The position numbers were made by a program, and so were the translations under genes. DNA of 64,000 nt from contig NZ_CP152276.1 of the NCBI RefSeq assembly GCF_038719015.1, positions 2,337,501 through 2,401,500 on the forward strand, written 5' to 3'. Below, in pieces: positions 50,958-59,919 of the stretch (positions within the stretch are counted from its first letter, which is position 1; each line of letters starts with the position of its first letter). The stretch comes from Nguyenibacter vanlangensis (GTDB lineage: Bacteria > Pseudomonadota > Alphaproteobacteria > Acetobacterales > Acetobacteraceae). The notes below the pieces were generated by a model, which was given only the letters and a program-made list of their open reading frames with translations, made no database searches and had not been told where the DNA came from.

Positions 50958-51908
50958 ATGCCGATCCTCACCCCCTCCCGTTATGCCCTGCTCCGGCTGA
51001 TCGCCAAGGCGGGCAGCAATCTGAAGGCGGAATCCCTCGCGCTGGGCCGCAACCACGCCTATCTGCAGCAATATATCCACAAGGGCACGCCCCAGAAGCT
51101 GCCCGAGGACGTGCGCGACGCGCTGGGCCGCCGCTTCGGGGTCAGCCCCAACATCTTCCGCGAGGACACCGACCCGAACTGGGAACCACCCGATCCCGCG
51201 CTCCTGCCGGGCACAGGCCATGCGCACGACGCCGGCGCGGCCGCGTCCGCCGGCCGCCCCCGCTTCGCCACCCCGCACACCCCGCTGGCGCCGCCGCTCG
51301 GTTATGCGCCGTTCCATCCGGCGACGCGCCCCTTCGCGCCGGTCGACATCTCCGCCGCAGACATGTCCCCCAAACGGGCATCGGCCCCCGATCGGAATCA
51401 GGACCGGGATCGGGATCAGGACCGGGATCGGGATCAGGACCGGGATCGGGATCAGGACGCGCCGTCCCGCGACGGCCAGTTCCGCATTCCCGAATACAAT
51501 GTGGCGCCACAGGCGGGTCCCGGCGCCATGCCCGCCCATATCGCGACCGAGGACGGCCCCCAGCCCACCGACCATTGGTCGCTGCCGCGCCGCTTCCTCA
51601 GCGCCCACACCGACAATCCCGAGGCGCTGGTGGTGCTGCGGGTCGCCGGCGACAGCATGGAGCCCGACTACCAGGCCGGCGAACGCGTGCTGGTCGATAC
51701 CGCGCACCGCACGCCCTCGCCGCCCGGGGTCTACGTGCTGTGGGACGGGTTCGGGCTGGTGCTGAAGCGGCTGGAAATCGAATATGGCTCGGACGATCCC
51801 GTCACCGTGCGGATCATGAGCATCAATCCCGCCTATCCGACCTATACCCGCTCGCTGGACGAGGTCCATATCAACGGCCGCGTGGTCGGGAAATGGGTCT
51901 GGAAATGA
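50958..51908 (+). CDS. S24-family repressor-like regulator (LexA/CI type)
   Basis: 316 residues from MPILTPSRYALL. An HTH spans about 5-60 (LRLIAKAGSNLKAESLALGR, then DALGRRFGVSPNIF). A long disordered linker holds an Asp-Arg-Gln repeat. The C-terminal S24 peptidase domain has the nucleophile Ser in VAGDSMEPDYQAGERVLV and the general-base Lys in GLVLKRLEIE. No obvious Ala-Gly cleavage site precedes it, so it may act as a dimerising repressor without self-cleavage. It is divergent from the HTH/zinc-ribbon gene, sharing operators with it. Confidence 0.85.
   Translation: MPILTPSRYALLRLIAKAGSNLKAESLALGRNHAYLQQYIHKGTPQKLPEDVRDALGRRFGVSPNIFREDTDPNWEPPDPALLPGTGHAHDAGAAASAGRPRFATPHTPLAPPLGYAPFHPATRPFAPVDISAADMSPKRASAPDRNQDRDRDQDRDRDQDRDRDQDAPSRDGQFRIPEYNVAPQAGPGAMPAHIATEDGPQPTDHWSLPRRFLSAHTDNPEALVVLRVAGDSMEPDYQAGERVLVDTAHRTPSPPGVYVLWDGFGLVLKRLEIEYGSDDPVTVRIMSINPAYPTYTRSLDEVHINGRVVGKWVWK
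51399..51452 (+). repeat. 18-bp tandem repeat, three copies, in the S24 gene
   Basis: CAGGACCGGGATCGGGAT three times in exact succession encodes Gln-Asp-Arg-Asp-Arg-Asp repeats in the linker between HTH and peptidase domains. It is a candidate site for length variation between strains. Confidence 0.92.
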
Positions 51909-52016
51909 CCCCCCTGCTCTTGCCCCAACTCTTGCCACGATCCTGTCGCCAGACTGAACAGGCGGGGCCCGGAAACCGGAGATCCAGGAAGCCCCGATCC
52001 CATCAGGAGGAACCCG

Positions 52017-52181
52017 ATGACCCTGCTCCGACCCGCCTGCCTGCTGCTGGCGCTGGCCACGCTCGCCGGCTGCGTCTATGAACGCCCGCCCTATCGCGGC
52101 TGGCATCACGGCTATTATAACGGCCATTATGGCTGGTACGACGAACGCGGCGGCTGGCGCGGCGATTATCGTTATCGCTGA
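52017..52181 (+). CDS. Small lipoprotein rich in Tyr, Gly and Trp
   Basis: 54 residues with AGGAGG six bases before the ATG. The signal is MTLLRPACLLLALATLAGC with a lipobox (LAGC), Cys19 as lipid anchor. The mature part is rich in Tyr, Gly, His and Trp (RPPYRGWHHGYYNGHYGWYD). Small lipoproteins of this composition are common in alphaproteobacteria and have no known function. It stands alone between the S24 gene and arfB. Confidence 0.75.
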   Translation: MTLLRPACLLLALATLAGCVYERPPYRGWHHGYYNGHYGWYDERGGWRGDYRYR

Positions 52182-52252
52182 CCCATCCATCCCTTGAACC
52201 GAGAATCCCGGCCCAGGCCAGCCGCCGGGATTCTCCACCCGGTTGCTCCTTC

Positions 52253-52675
52253 ATGCCCATTGCGATCCTGCCCGGCCTCACGCTGCCCGATTCCGAGGTC
52301 ACGGTCAGCTATATCCTCGCCTCGGGACCGGGCGGGCAGAACGTGAACAAGGTCGCCACCGCCGCCCAGCTCCGGTTCGACGCCGCCCGCTCGGCGGCGC
52401 TGCCCGAACGCGTCCGCACCCGCCTGCTCGAACTCGCCGGCAGCCGCGCGACCCAGGACGGCGTCATCGTCATCACCGCCCGGCGCTTCCGTACCCAGTT
52501 GCGCAACCGGCAGGACGCGATCGAGCGCCTGGCCGAACTGATCCGCCAGGCCGCCCACCGCCCCGCTTTCCGCGTCGCCACCCGCCCCGGCCGCGCCGCG
52601 CGCGAACGCAGGCTGCAAGGCAAGGCCCACCGCGCCGGCATCAAGCGCACCCGCACCACCCACTACGACGAGTAG
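52253..52675 (+). CDS. arfB: ArfB (YaeJ) alternative ribosome-rescue hydrolase
   Basis: 140 residues, the normal ArfB length. The release-factor motif is in ASGPGGQNVNKVATAAQLRF with GGQ at 27-29. ITARRFRTQLRNRQDAIERL matches the conserved helix, and the basic C-terminal tail (RPGRAARERRLQGKAHRAGI) inserts into the empty mRNA channel. It frees stalled ribosomes by hydrolysing peptidyl-tRNA. Host housekeeping gene. Confidence 0.92.
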   Translation: MPIAILPGLTLPDSEVTVSYILASGPGGQNVNKVATAAQLRFDAARSAALPERVRTRLLELAGSRATQDGVIVITARRFRTQLRNRQDAIERLAELIRQAAHRPAFRVATRPGRAARERRLQGKAHRAGIKRTRTTHYDE

Positions 52676-52785
52676 GCTTGCGCAATCGCAATTGCATCCC
52701 GCCCCAGCCGCGCTCTATCGTTTCATCCATGTCCCGCACCGGATGCATCGCCGCGCCCCGCCGGCCGGACGCGCGAATTACCCGC

Positions 52786-52807
52786 CCGGCCTGATAAATC
52801 AGGCCGG
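52786..52807. terminator. 10-bp hairpin after arfB
   Basis: CCGGCCTGAT-AA-ATCAGGCCGG is a perfect palindrome with a 2-nt centre in the gap between arfB and the next gene. No T-tract follows, so termination is possible but unproven. Confidence 0.45.
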
Positions 52808-52866
52808 CCGTCGCGATTCCACCATCCCGGCGCGCCCCCGCGCGCCAAGACCACGGGACCATCCCC

Positions 52867-54675
52867 ATGCCGGACATGGACGCAACGATGCTGACGCATG
52901 CACGTTCGACCCTCCTGGACACAGCACGGACCCATTTCATCGCCGAACCGGGTGTCGTCGGCCTCTATCTCAGCGGCACGCTCGCCTCCGGCGACGCCGA
53001 GCCGCATTCCGACATCGACCTGCGCGTCGTCACCGAACCCGCCGCCCATGCCGGCTTCGTGGCCCGCCGCCGCGATTTTCCCCGGCTGTGGGACGGGTTC
53101 CTGTTCAACGAATGGCTGCCCGGCGCGCAGCACTGCGTCTCGCATTTCCGCCCCTTCACCAAGATCGACATCTTCTATCTGAACGCCGACGACCTCCGGC
53201 CCTCGCCCTGGTACGCCCTGCCCACCATCGTGCTGCACGATCCGGCCGGCCGGATCGCCGCCCTGCTCGCCGCCTCGCGCGACCTGCGCTTCACGATCAC
53301 CGAAGACGATGTCGACTTCTCGATCAGCAAGGCCCTGGCGGCCGCCCACGAAGCCTATCGCCGCATCCGGCGCGGACACTTGCTCTATGCCGCAGCACTG
53401 CTCGACGAAATGCGGCTGCACATGATGCAGGCCGACGACTGGTTGAACGACCGGCCCACGCTCGGCATGGTCCAGTCCAAATTCGACCGACGTCATTCCG
53501 GGATGCAGATGATTGGGCGCATCCCGGGCGACGGCGCGGACCGCAATGCCGGTATCGACCTGCTGCGCGGCCTGTCGATCCTGCTCGTGGTGATCCACCA
53601 CCTGGCGCTGCGCATTCCGCTGGCCCGCACGGCTCTCGCCGCCATCCTGCCGGCCACCCTGCTGCACGCGCTGAACTGGAACGGCTATTCCGCCGTCTTC
53701 CTCTTCTTCGTGATCTCGGGCTTTCTGATCACCAGCCACAGCATCCGGCGCTGGGGCACGCTCTCGGCCGTCGACGCGCCCGCCTTCTATCGCCGCCGCG
53801 CCATGCGCATCCTGCCCTGCCTCATCGTCCTGGTCGCGATCCTGTCGCTGCTCGATCTGGCCCACGTGCCGTACTACACGATCACCCATCCCGACCAATC
53901 GCTGCCGCGCGCCATCCTCGCCGTCTTCGGCATGCACCTGAACTGGTACGAGGGCCACACCGCCTATCTCCCCGGCGGCTGGGACGTCCTCTGGTCCCTG
54001 TCGATCGAGGAAGCCTTCTATCTCGCCTTTCCCCTGTTCTGCCGCGCCACCGCCCGGCACGCCGTCCTGCGCGCGATCCTCTTCGCCGCCCTGGCGCTCT
54101 CGCTGCCCGCCGACTATGCGCTGCTGTCGCATGCTCCCGAAATCTGGCGGGAAAAGGCCTATCTTCCCGGCATGGCCGCAATCGCCACCGGCATCTGCGC
54201 CGCCCTGATCGCCCCCCGCGCGCCCTTGCGCCACGTCCCGGCACTCGGCATCCTCGGGGCATCCATGCTCGGCGCAATCCTGCTCTGGCAACCGGCGATC
54301 CGCCAGGCGCTCGGTCACGCCACCATGCTGCTGCTCACGCTCGGCAGCGCGATGCTGCTGATCGCCTTCGACCGGGGCTGGGGCCGCGCCACCCTGCCGC
54401 GTATCCGCGCCCTTTTATGGCTGCGCGCCTATGGCCGCCTCAGCTACGAAATCTACCTGACGCACATGTTCCTGGTCTTTCCCGCCATCGCCCTGTTCCA
54501 CGGCCTGGGCGCCCCGATCCGGTACGGCTGGCTCTGGTTTCTGCCGGTCGTGCCCCTCGCCTGGCTGCTCGGCCACGCCACCGAACGCCTCGTCACCAGC
54601 CCGGCCGAACGCCGGCTGCGCAGCCGCTTCCCCTTCGACCCCGCCTCTATCCGGCCCCATCCGGCAACGCGATAG
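52867..54675 (+). CDS. Nucleotidyltransferase fused to an acyltransferase-3 membrane enzyme
   Basis: 602 residues in one frame; starts at 52876 or 52888 are also possible and ribosome sites are weak. Residues about 10-215 form a minimal-nucleotidyltransferase domain: SGTLASGDAEPHSDIDLRVV with Asp49 and Asp51, and a third acidic residue Asp101 in TKIDIFYLN. From about 225 a complete OafA/YrhL-type acyltransferase follows (NAGIDLLRGLSILLVVIHH, FLFFVISGFLITSHSIRRWG, WDVLWSLSIEEAFYLAFPLF, LSYEIYLTHMFLVFP) with about ten membrane helices. The fusion suggests one protein that transfers both a nucleotide and an acyl group, or a sensor domain on an acyltransferase. Substrates unknown. Confidence 0.82.
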   Translation: MPDMDATMLTHARSTLLDTARTHFIAEPGVVGLYLSGTLASGDAEPHSDIDLRVVTEPAAHAGFVARRRDFPRLWDGFLFNEWLPGAQHCVSHFRPFTKIDIFYLNADDLRPSPWYALPTIVLHDPAGRIAALLAASRDLRFTITEDDVDFSISKALAAAHEAYRRIRRGHLLYAAALLDEMRLHMMQADDWLNDRPTLGMVQSKFDRRHSGMQMIGRIPGDGADRNAGIDLLRGLSILLVVIHHLALRIPLARTALAAILPATLLHALNWNGYSAVFLFFVISGFLITSHSIRRWGTLSAVDAPAFYRRRAMRILPCLIVLVAILSLLDLAHVPYYTITHPDQSLPRAILAVFGMHLNWYEGHTAYLPGGWDVLWSLSIEEAFYLAFPLFCRATARHAVLRAILFAALALSLPADYALLSHAPEIWREKAYLPGMAAIATGICAALIAPRAPLRHVPALGILGASMLGAILLWQPAIRQALGHATMLLLTLGSAMLLIAFDRGWGRATLPRIRALLWLRAYGRLSYEIYLTHMFLVFPAIALFHGLGAPIRYGWLWFLPVVPLAWLLGHATERLVTSPAERRLRSRFPFDPASIRPHPATR

Positions 54676-54794
54676 TCCCCCGATCCTCCACCTCGCCGAA
54701 ATACGGGCGCAACGCCGCGCTGGCCACACGCACTCCCGCACCGGACGCGCCAGGTGGGCCCGCGCCTCCGCCAGCCCCCGTCTCACTCTCACCC

Positions 54795-54929
54795 TCACCC
54801 GCTGAAGAAGATCAGCGCCGTCGCGGCGCCGAACCCCAGGGCCAGCAGCCCGACCGCGAAAACATCCCAGAAATTGGACGGTTTCACCGAATCCGCGCCA
54901 TGACTCAGGCGCTGATAGAACCCGAACAT
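54795..54929 (-). CDS. Small single-TM protein
   Basis: 44 residues starting at MFGFYQRL with CGGAGG six bases upstream. A short amphipathic N-terminus precedes one membrane helix (FAVGLLALGFGAATALIFF). It lies in the 500-bp gap between the acyltransferase and DUF1800 genes and is transcribed against both. No family was recognised; the ribosome site and helix support it. The flanks 54676-54794 and 54930-55176 show nothing else. Confidence 0.55.
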   Translation of the reverse strand: MFGFYQRLSHGADSVKPSNFWDVFAVGLLALGFGAATALIFFSG

Positions 54930-55176
54930 TCCAGCCTCCGGGCCGGAAGACATCCTTTCCTCCGACCGGCTGGAATATGGGTATGCCGGCCCCCGCCAGC
55001 CAGGCCGCCGGCCGACGGGCAACCGCCCGACCCATGGCGCGGCCGCAGGGCTCGCGCGGCCGCGTTACATCGCGCAACCCTCCGTCACATTCCGCCGCCG
55101 GCCCGGCCTTTATCCGGACACCGAACGCGGCGACACTGCACCGCATGCCGTCGACATGATGTGAGACGAGGCCAGG

Positions 55177-56541
55177 ATGCAGACACAGGCGATGCAGGCC
55201 ATGATCCGTTTCGGACTGGGCCGCCGGGGCCGGGAACCCCTGCCCGACGACCCGGCGGCCTGGCTGCGGGAGCAACTCGCCGCGCCGGACGGCGCGCGCT
55301 TTCCCGCCGGCCTGTCCGACAGCGCCGACGGGCTGATCCGCCTTCGCACCCAGCGGCGCACGAAACAGCCCGGCGACCCGCTGGTCGGTCCGGCCTTCCA
55401 CGCCGACCTGCTGGCGCAGATGACGCAGTGCCTCGCCAGCGACCAGCCGTTCCGCGAAAGGCTGGCCTGGTTCTGGACCAACCATTTCACCGTCAGCCTG
55501 CGCCAGGGCGGCACCCGCGCCGTCATCGGCCCCTATGTGCGCGAGGCGATCCGCCCCCACGTCACCGGCCGGTTCTCCGACATGCTGCTGGCGGTCATGC
55601 GCCACCCGGCCATGCTCATGTATCTCGACAACGTCTCCTCGATCGGGCCCGACAGCCCGGCCGCCCGCCGCGCGGCCCGCCACGGCCAGCTCCGCGGCCT
55701 GAACGAGAACCTGGCCCGCGAATGCCTGGAACTGCACACGCTCTCGCCCGCCGCCGGCTATACCCAGCAGGACGTGACCAGCTTCGCCGCCATCCTGACC
55801 GGCTGGACGATCGACATGCGCGCCGACCGGCCCGGCTTCGCCTTCCGCCCCGACGCCCACCAGCCCGGCGTCAAGATCCTGATGGGCCGCGATTTCCCGC
55901 CGGGCGAGGCCGGCGGCGTCCAGGCCCTGTCCTGGCTGGGCACGCACCCCGCCACCTATGCCCATCTGGCAACCCGCCTGGCGACCCATTTCATCGCCGA
56001 CGTCCCGCCCCCCGCCGCGATCCACGCCATCGCCGCCGCCTTGCGGCAGAGCGGCGGCGATCTCGGCACCGCATCGCATGCCCTGATCGCACGGCCCGAA
56101 GCCTGGCGCCCGGGCACCAAGCTGCGCCAGCCCTTCTTCTACGCCGTCGCCGCGCTGCGCGCCCTCGACCCGCCCTTGCCCGGCCACGCTGCGGACGGCC
56201 CGGCCCCCGATTCCGGGGCCGCTCCGCATCCTCCCGCCGCCTGGCTGCTGGCCGACGCCACCCGCACCATGGGCCAGCCGCCGTGGGACGCCCCGCTGCC
56301 CAACGGCTGGTCCGACCGGGCCGCGGACTGGGCCGCCCCGGCCGACCTGATCGCCCGCGCCGAATGGGCCTACCGCCTGGCCGGGCACGATGTCGCGGCC
56401 GAGGCCGACCCGCTGGCCATCGCTCAGGCCGGCCTGGGCCCGCTGCTGCGCCCGGCCACCCGCGCGGCGATCCGCCATGCCGGATCGCGCCGCGACGCGC
56501 TGACCCTGCTGTTCACCGCCCCGGAATTCCAGAGGTGCTGA
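55177..56541 (+). CDS. DUF1800 family protein
   Basis: 454 residues with GAGG upstream. Family hallmarks: AMIRFGLGRRGREPLPDDPA, RLAWFWTNHFTVSLRQGGTR, HPAMLMYLDNVSSIGPDSPA, LNENLARECLELHTLSPAAG, YTQQDVTSFAAILTGWTID and QPFFYAVAALRALDPP. No signal peptide is obvious. DUF1800 genes almost always precede a DUF1501 gene, as here after 1 nt. The pair is thought to act in the periplasm or outside the cell; biochemistry is not established. Confidence 0.88.
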   Translation: MQTQAMQAMIRFGLGRRGREPLPDDPAAWLREQLAAPDGARFPAGLSDSADGLIRLRTQRRTKQPGDPLVGPAFHADLLAQMTQCLASDQPFRERLAWFWTNHFTVSLRQGGTRAVIGPYVREAIRPHVTGRFSDMLLAVMRHPAMLMYLDNVSSIGPDSPAARRAARHGQLRGLNENLARECLELHTLSPAAGYTQQDVTSFAAILTGWTIDMRADRPGFAFRPDAHQPGVKILMGRDFPPGEAGGVQALSWLGTHPATYAHLATRLATHFIADVPPPAAIHAIAAALRQSGGDLGTASHALIARPEAWRPGTKLRQPFFYAVAALRALDPPLPGHAADGPAPDSGAAPHPPAAWLLADATRTMGQPPWDAPLPNGWSDRAADWAAPADLIARAEWAYRLAGHDVAAEADPLAIAQAGLGPLLRPATRAAIRHAGSRRDALTLLFTAPEFQRC

Positions 56542-56542
56542 C

Positions 56543-57817
56543 ATGTCCCGCCCCCCGATCCCGGCTCCGCCCGTCCTGATCCCCCGGCGCACCGCCCTGC
56601 TGGGGCTGGGCGCGGCCTGGACGCTGGGCTCCGCCTCGCTCGCCCTGGCGCGCCCGCCCGGCCCCGCCCGGCGGGACGGCCGGCTGGTCGTCGTCATCCT
56701 GCGCGGCGCGCTGGACGGCATGGCCGCCGTCATCCCCTATGGCGACCCCGCCCTGGCCGCCCTGCGCGCGCCGCTCGTCCCCCCGCCCCCGGGACAGCCC
56801 GGCGGCATGCGCGATCTGGGCGGATTCTACGGCCTGCATCCGGCCCTGCCGGTCCTGCACGGCTTCTATGCCCAGGGCAGCCTGCTGCCGATCCACGCCG
56901 TGGCCGGCCATTACCGCAGCCGCTCGCATTTCGAGGCCCAGGACTATATGGAAAGCGGCGCCGACACCCGCCTGACCAGCGGCTGGCTGAACCGCGCGGT
57001 GGGCGCCATGGGCGGGCTGCCGCACGGCCCGGACGGCGCGGGCCTGTCGGTCGGCCTGTCCACCCCGCTGCTGCTGCGCGGCCCCACCCCGATCGGCAGC
57101 TTCGACCCGCTGCAGGCCGCCCGTCCGGACGACGACCTGCTCGCCCGCATCGCGGCGCTGAATGCGCCCGACCCGCTGACCGGCCCCGCCCTGCGCGCCG
57201 GCCTGCGCGCCGACACCTATTCCATCCGCGCCTTGTCCGCCCGCGAACGGGCCGACGCCGCCTCGTCCGGAATGACCGCACCTGGTGCCCCCCGCCCGGG
57301 CACCGCGCGCCCCGACCCGTTCCTGGTCCTCTGCCATACGGCCGGCACCCTGCTGGCCGCTCCGGACGGCCCCCGCGTCGCGGCGCTGGAAATCGGCGGC
57401 TGGGACACGCATGCCGCGCAGATGGGCCGCCTATCCGGCCCGCTGCGGCGGCTCGATGCCGGGCTGGGCGTGCTGCGCGACGCGCTCGGCCCCTGCTGGG
57501 CCCACGGCGCCGTGCTGGTGATGACCGAATTCGGCCGCACCGTCCGCATCAACGGCACCGCCGGCACCGATCACGGCACGGGCACGATCACCCTGCTGGC
57601 CGGCGGCGCCGTCGCCGGCGGCCGGGTAGGCGGCACCTGGCCCGGCCTGGCCCGGGGACAGCTCTTCGAAAACCGCGACCTGGCCCCCACCACCGACCTG
57701 CGCGCGGTCGCCATGGGCGTGCTGCGCGACCATATGGGCGTCCCGGCCCACGCCATGCCCCGCATCTTCCCCGGCAGCGCCGGCATCGCCCCGCTTGCCG
57801 GACTGATCCGCGCCTGA
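56543..57817 (+). CDS. DUF1501 family protein with Tat-like signal
   Basis: 424 residues. The N-terminus has PRRTALLGLGAAWTLGSASL, a twin-arginine-like signal. DUF1501 motifs include VVILRGALDGMAAVIPYGDP, FEAQDYMESGADTRLTSGWL, EIGGWDTHAAQMGRLSGPLR and VLVMTEFGRTVRINGTAGTD-like sequence with DHGTG. The domain is related to alkaline-phosphatase-fold (sulfatase-like) enzymes. It forms an operon with the DUF1800 gene. Confidence 0.88.
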   Translation: MSRPPIPAPPVLIPRRTALLGLGAAWTLGSASLALARPPGPARRDGRLVVVILRGALDGMAAVIPYGDPALAALRAPLVPPPPGQPGGMRDLGGFYGLHPALPVLHGFYAQGSLLPIHAVAGHYRSRSHFEAQDYMESGADTRLTSGWLNRAVGAMGGLPHGPDGAGLSVGLSTPLLLRGPTPIGSFDPLQAARPDDDLLARIAALNAPDPLTGPALRAGLRADTYSIRALSARERADAASSGMTAPGAPRPGTARPDPFLVLCHTAGTLLAAPDGPRVAALEIGGWDTHAAQMGRLSGPLRRLDAGLGVLRDALGPCWAHGAVLVMTEFGRTVRINGTAGTDHGTGTITLLAGGAVAGGRVGGTWPGLARGQLFENRDLAPTTDLRAVAMGVLRDHMGVPAHAMPRIFPGSAGIAPLAGLIRA

Positions 57818-58061
57818 CACGCCCGCCACCCGCCGCGATCGGCAAAACCCGACGAAATGAGTCCCCCCGGCCAGGCATCCTTCGTCGGCGAGCGGCGTTC
57901 CATGCAAACGGGATGGCCCGGCGGGGCGCGAACCGCCATCCCGCACGCCCGGCACGGCACGGCCGATTGCCCGCGTTGCCGAACGCGTCGCTTTCATACC
58001 CATGAATCGCAAGACCGGGATGCGCCGCGCCCCAGCCCCCGGCGGTCACATGGAGGACGAA

Positions 58062-58217
58062 ATGCTCAGGACCATCCTGCTGATCGTGCTCATCCTGCTG
58101 CTGATCGGCGCATTGCCCACATGGCCCTACAGTTCCGGCTGGGGGTACTACCCGGCCGGCGGCTTGGGGCTGATCCTGCTGATTCTCATCATCCTGGTGA
58201 TCGCCGGCGGCATATAG
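58062..58217 (+). CDS. DUF3309 small membrane protein
   Basis: 51 residues from MLRTILLIVLILLLIGALPT, with GGAGGACGAA before the ATG; longer upstream frames lack a ribosome site. Two hydrophobic stretches flank WPYSSGWGYYPAGGLGLILL, the DUF3309 signature. The family is widespread in proteobacteria and has no known role. Confidence 0.87.
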   Translation: MLRTILLIVLILLLIGALPTWPYSSGWGYYPAGGLGLILLILIILVIAGGI

Positions 58218-58242
58218 GGCGGCGCGGGCGTGGCGATACCGC

Positions 58243-58280
58243 GAAAACATAAAGACGCCGGGAAAACATAAAGACACCGG
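58243..58280. repeat. 19-bp tandem duplication between convergent genes
   Basis: GAAAACATAAAGACRCCGG occurs twice head to tail with one difference, between the DUF3309 gene and the convergent MocR gene. Confidence 0.85.
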
Positions 58281-58316
58281 CATCCCGCCAGGCCGGGTTT
58301 TCACGGCGTCGCCGTT

Positions 58317-59789
58317 TCAATCTCCATCGGCGCAGGCCAGCGCGTCGCCCAGGGCCCGGGCGAACATATCGGCCTGTTCCTCGGTCGCCGCGGCGAACCC
58401 CACCAGAATCCCCCGTCCCGGCACCCCCGGGTTCGGCCCTGACGAATGCCGGCCGGACAGGTACAGCCCGGACAGAAACGGCACGCTATACCCCGCCCGC
58501 GCCAGCCGCGCGGCCACGGCCCGGTCGTCCCGGTCCGGCGCGAAGCGCACCAGCACCTGCAATCCCCCGACCGGCGGCGCGACCACGACCGCGTCGCCGC
58601 AGCGCGCGCGGATCGCCCGCACCATCTCAGCACCCCGTGCGCGATAGACGCCGCCGATATGGTCCAGATGCCGGTGATAGCGGCCGCTGTCGATGAAGGC
58701 CGCCAGCGCCGCCTGGGCATGCACGTTGGCCATCACTCCAAGGTTGGCCTGCGCATGGGCCAGCCGCGCCGACAGGGCGGGCGGCGCGACGAACCAGGCC
58801 AGGCGCAGCCCCGGCAGCAACGATTTCGCGACGGTGCCCAGGGTGATCACCTCCCCCTGTTCCGCCAGCGCGCCCAGCGCCGGCACCTGCCGCCCCTCCC
58901 ACAGGAACTCGCTGTCGTAATCGTCCTCCAGCACCAGCGCCCCGGCCCGCCGCGCCCGGGCCAGCAGCGCCAGCCGGCGCGGCAGGCTCATCCGCACCCC
59001 GGTCGGGTACTGGTGCGACGGCGTCACATAGACCAGCTTCGGCACCCCGGTCAGGCGGGACGCGTCCGCCCCCTCCGCATCGACCGGCAGCGGCACCAGC
59101 CGGCCATGCCCCAGCGCCGCCCGCGCGCCCAGATAGCCCGGCTCCTCGATCCAGACCGTCTCGCCTTCATCCAGCAGGCACCGGCCCAGCATCGCCAGCG
59201 CCGACTGCACGGTGGGCACGACATGCACCTGCTCCGGCATCACGGGCAGCCCCCGGCGCGCCGCCAGCGCCTCCGCCAGCACCCGCCGCAAATCCGGCAG
59301 CCCCTGGACGTGGCCATACAGCAACCCGTCGCCCGACAAGGTCCGCACCGCCCGGCGCATCGCCCACGCCCATTCGTCCCGGGGGAACAAAGCCGGGTCC
59401 GGATGGCCGGGGCGCAGCCGCCCGCCGCGCGCGACATAATCCGCCTCATGCCGGTCCCGCGCCAGCGCCGCACCCTGCCGCGACAGGCGCACCGCCGCCG
59501 CCGGACCGGCCAGCGGGGCGGAAAACGCCTCCGGCACCGCCAGCACCGGCGCCGCCCCCGGCCGCGAGACGATCAGCCCCTCGCCCCGCAACAGCTCATA
59601 GGCCGCATTCACCGTGTTGCGCGACACGCCCAGCCCCCGCGCCAGCACGCGCGAGGAGGGCAGCCGCCGATCCCCCGGCGCCCGCCCGGCCCGCACCGCG
59701 TCGCGCACCTGGCGATAGATCTGCTCGGCCAGCGGCACCGCGTCCGCCCGGTCCAGTGCCCGGTCCAGGCTCAGCCATCCGTCGAACAA
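58317..59789 (-). CDS. MocR/PdxR-type regulator (GntR HTH plus aminotransferase fold)
   Basis: 490 residues. The GntR-type winged helix is VPLAEQIYRQVRDAVRAGRA with LPSSRVLARGLGVSRNTVNA. The aminotransferase-I-like domain has the PLP lysine in LGTVAKSLLPGLRLAWFVAP, YVTPSHQYPTGVRMSLPRRL and LEDDYDSEF. MocR proteins sense PLP or amino-compound adducts and usually control a divergent gene, here the pyridoxamine-oxidase-like gene 130 bp away. That target is inferred from arrangement. Confidence 0.9.
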   Translation of the reverse strand: MFDGWLSLDRALDRADAVPLAEQIYRQVRDAVRAGRAPGDRRLPSSRVLARGLGVSRNTVNAAYELLRGEGLIVSRPGAAPVLAVPEAFSAPLAGPAAAVRLSRQGAALARDRHEADYVARGGRLRPGHPDPALFPRDEWAWAMRRAVRTLSGDGLLYGHVQGLPDLRRVLAEALAARRGLPVMPEQVHVVPTVQSALAMLGRCLLDEGETVWIEEPGYLGARAALGHGRLVPLPVDAEGADASRLTGVPKLVYVTPSHQYPTGVRMSLPRRLALLARARRAGALVLEDDYDSEFLWEGRQVPALGALAEQGEVITLGTVAKSLLPGLRLAWFVAPPALSARLAHAQANLGVMANVHAQAALAAFIDSGRYHRHLDHIGGVYRARGAEMVRAIRARCGDAVVVAPPVGGLQVLVRFAPDRDDRAVAARLARAGYSVPFLSGLYLSGRHSSGPNPGVPGRGILVGFAAATEEQADMFARALGDALACADGD

Positions 59790-59919
59790 ACTGGCCCTCC
59801 CAATTCCGGAAAACCGGATCTTTCACTAGTCCACCCGCACGCGCAAGATGCCCTCCGGCCACCCTATCGATCGGGCCGCCACCCGATCGGACCACCAGAC
59901 CACCGACAGGAACCCACCG

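Noticed and set aside
51399..51452. Possible CRISPR-like repeat
   Set aside because: The units are 18 bp with no spacers and lie inside the S24 gene in frame, so it is a tandem repeat.
52692..56579. Plus-strand open frame of about 1295 codons
   Set aside because: It lies out of frame over the acyltransferase and DUF1800 genes and has Arg/Pro-rich shadow composition.
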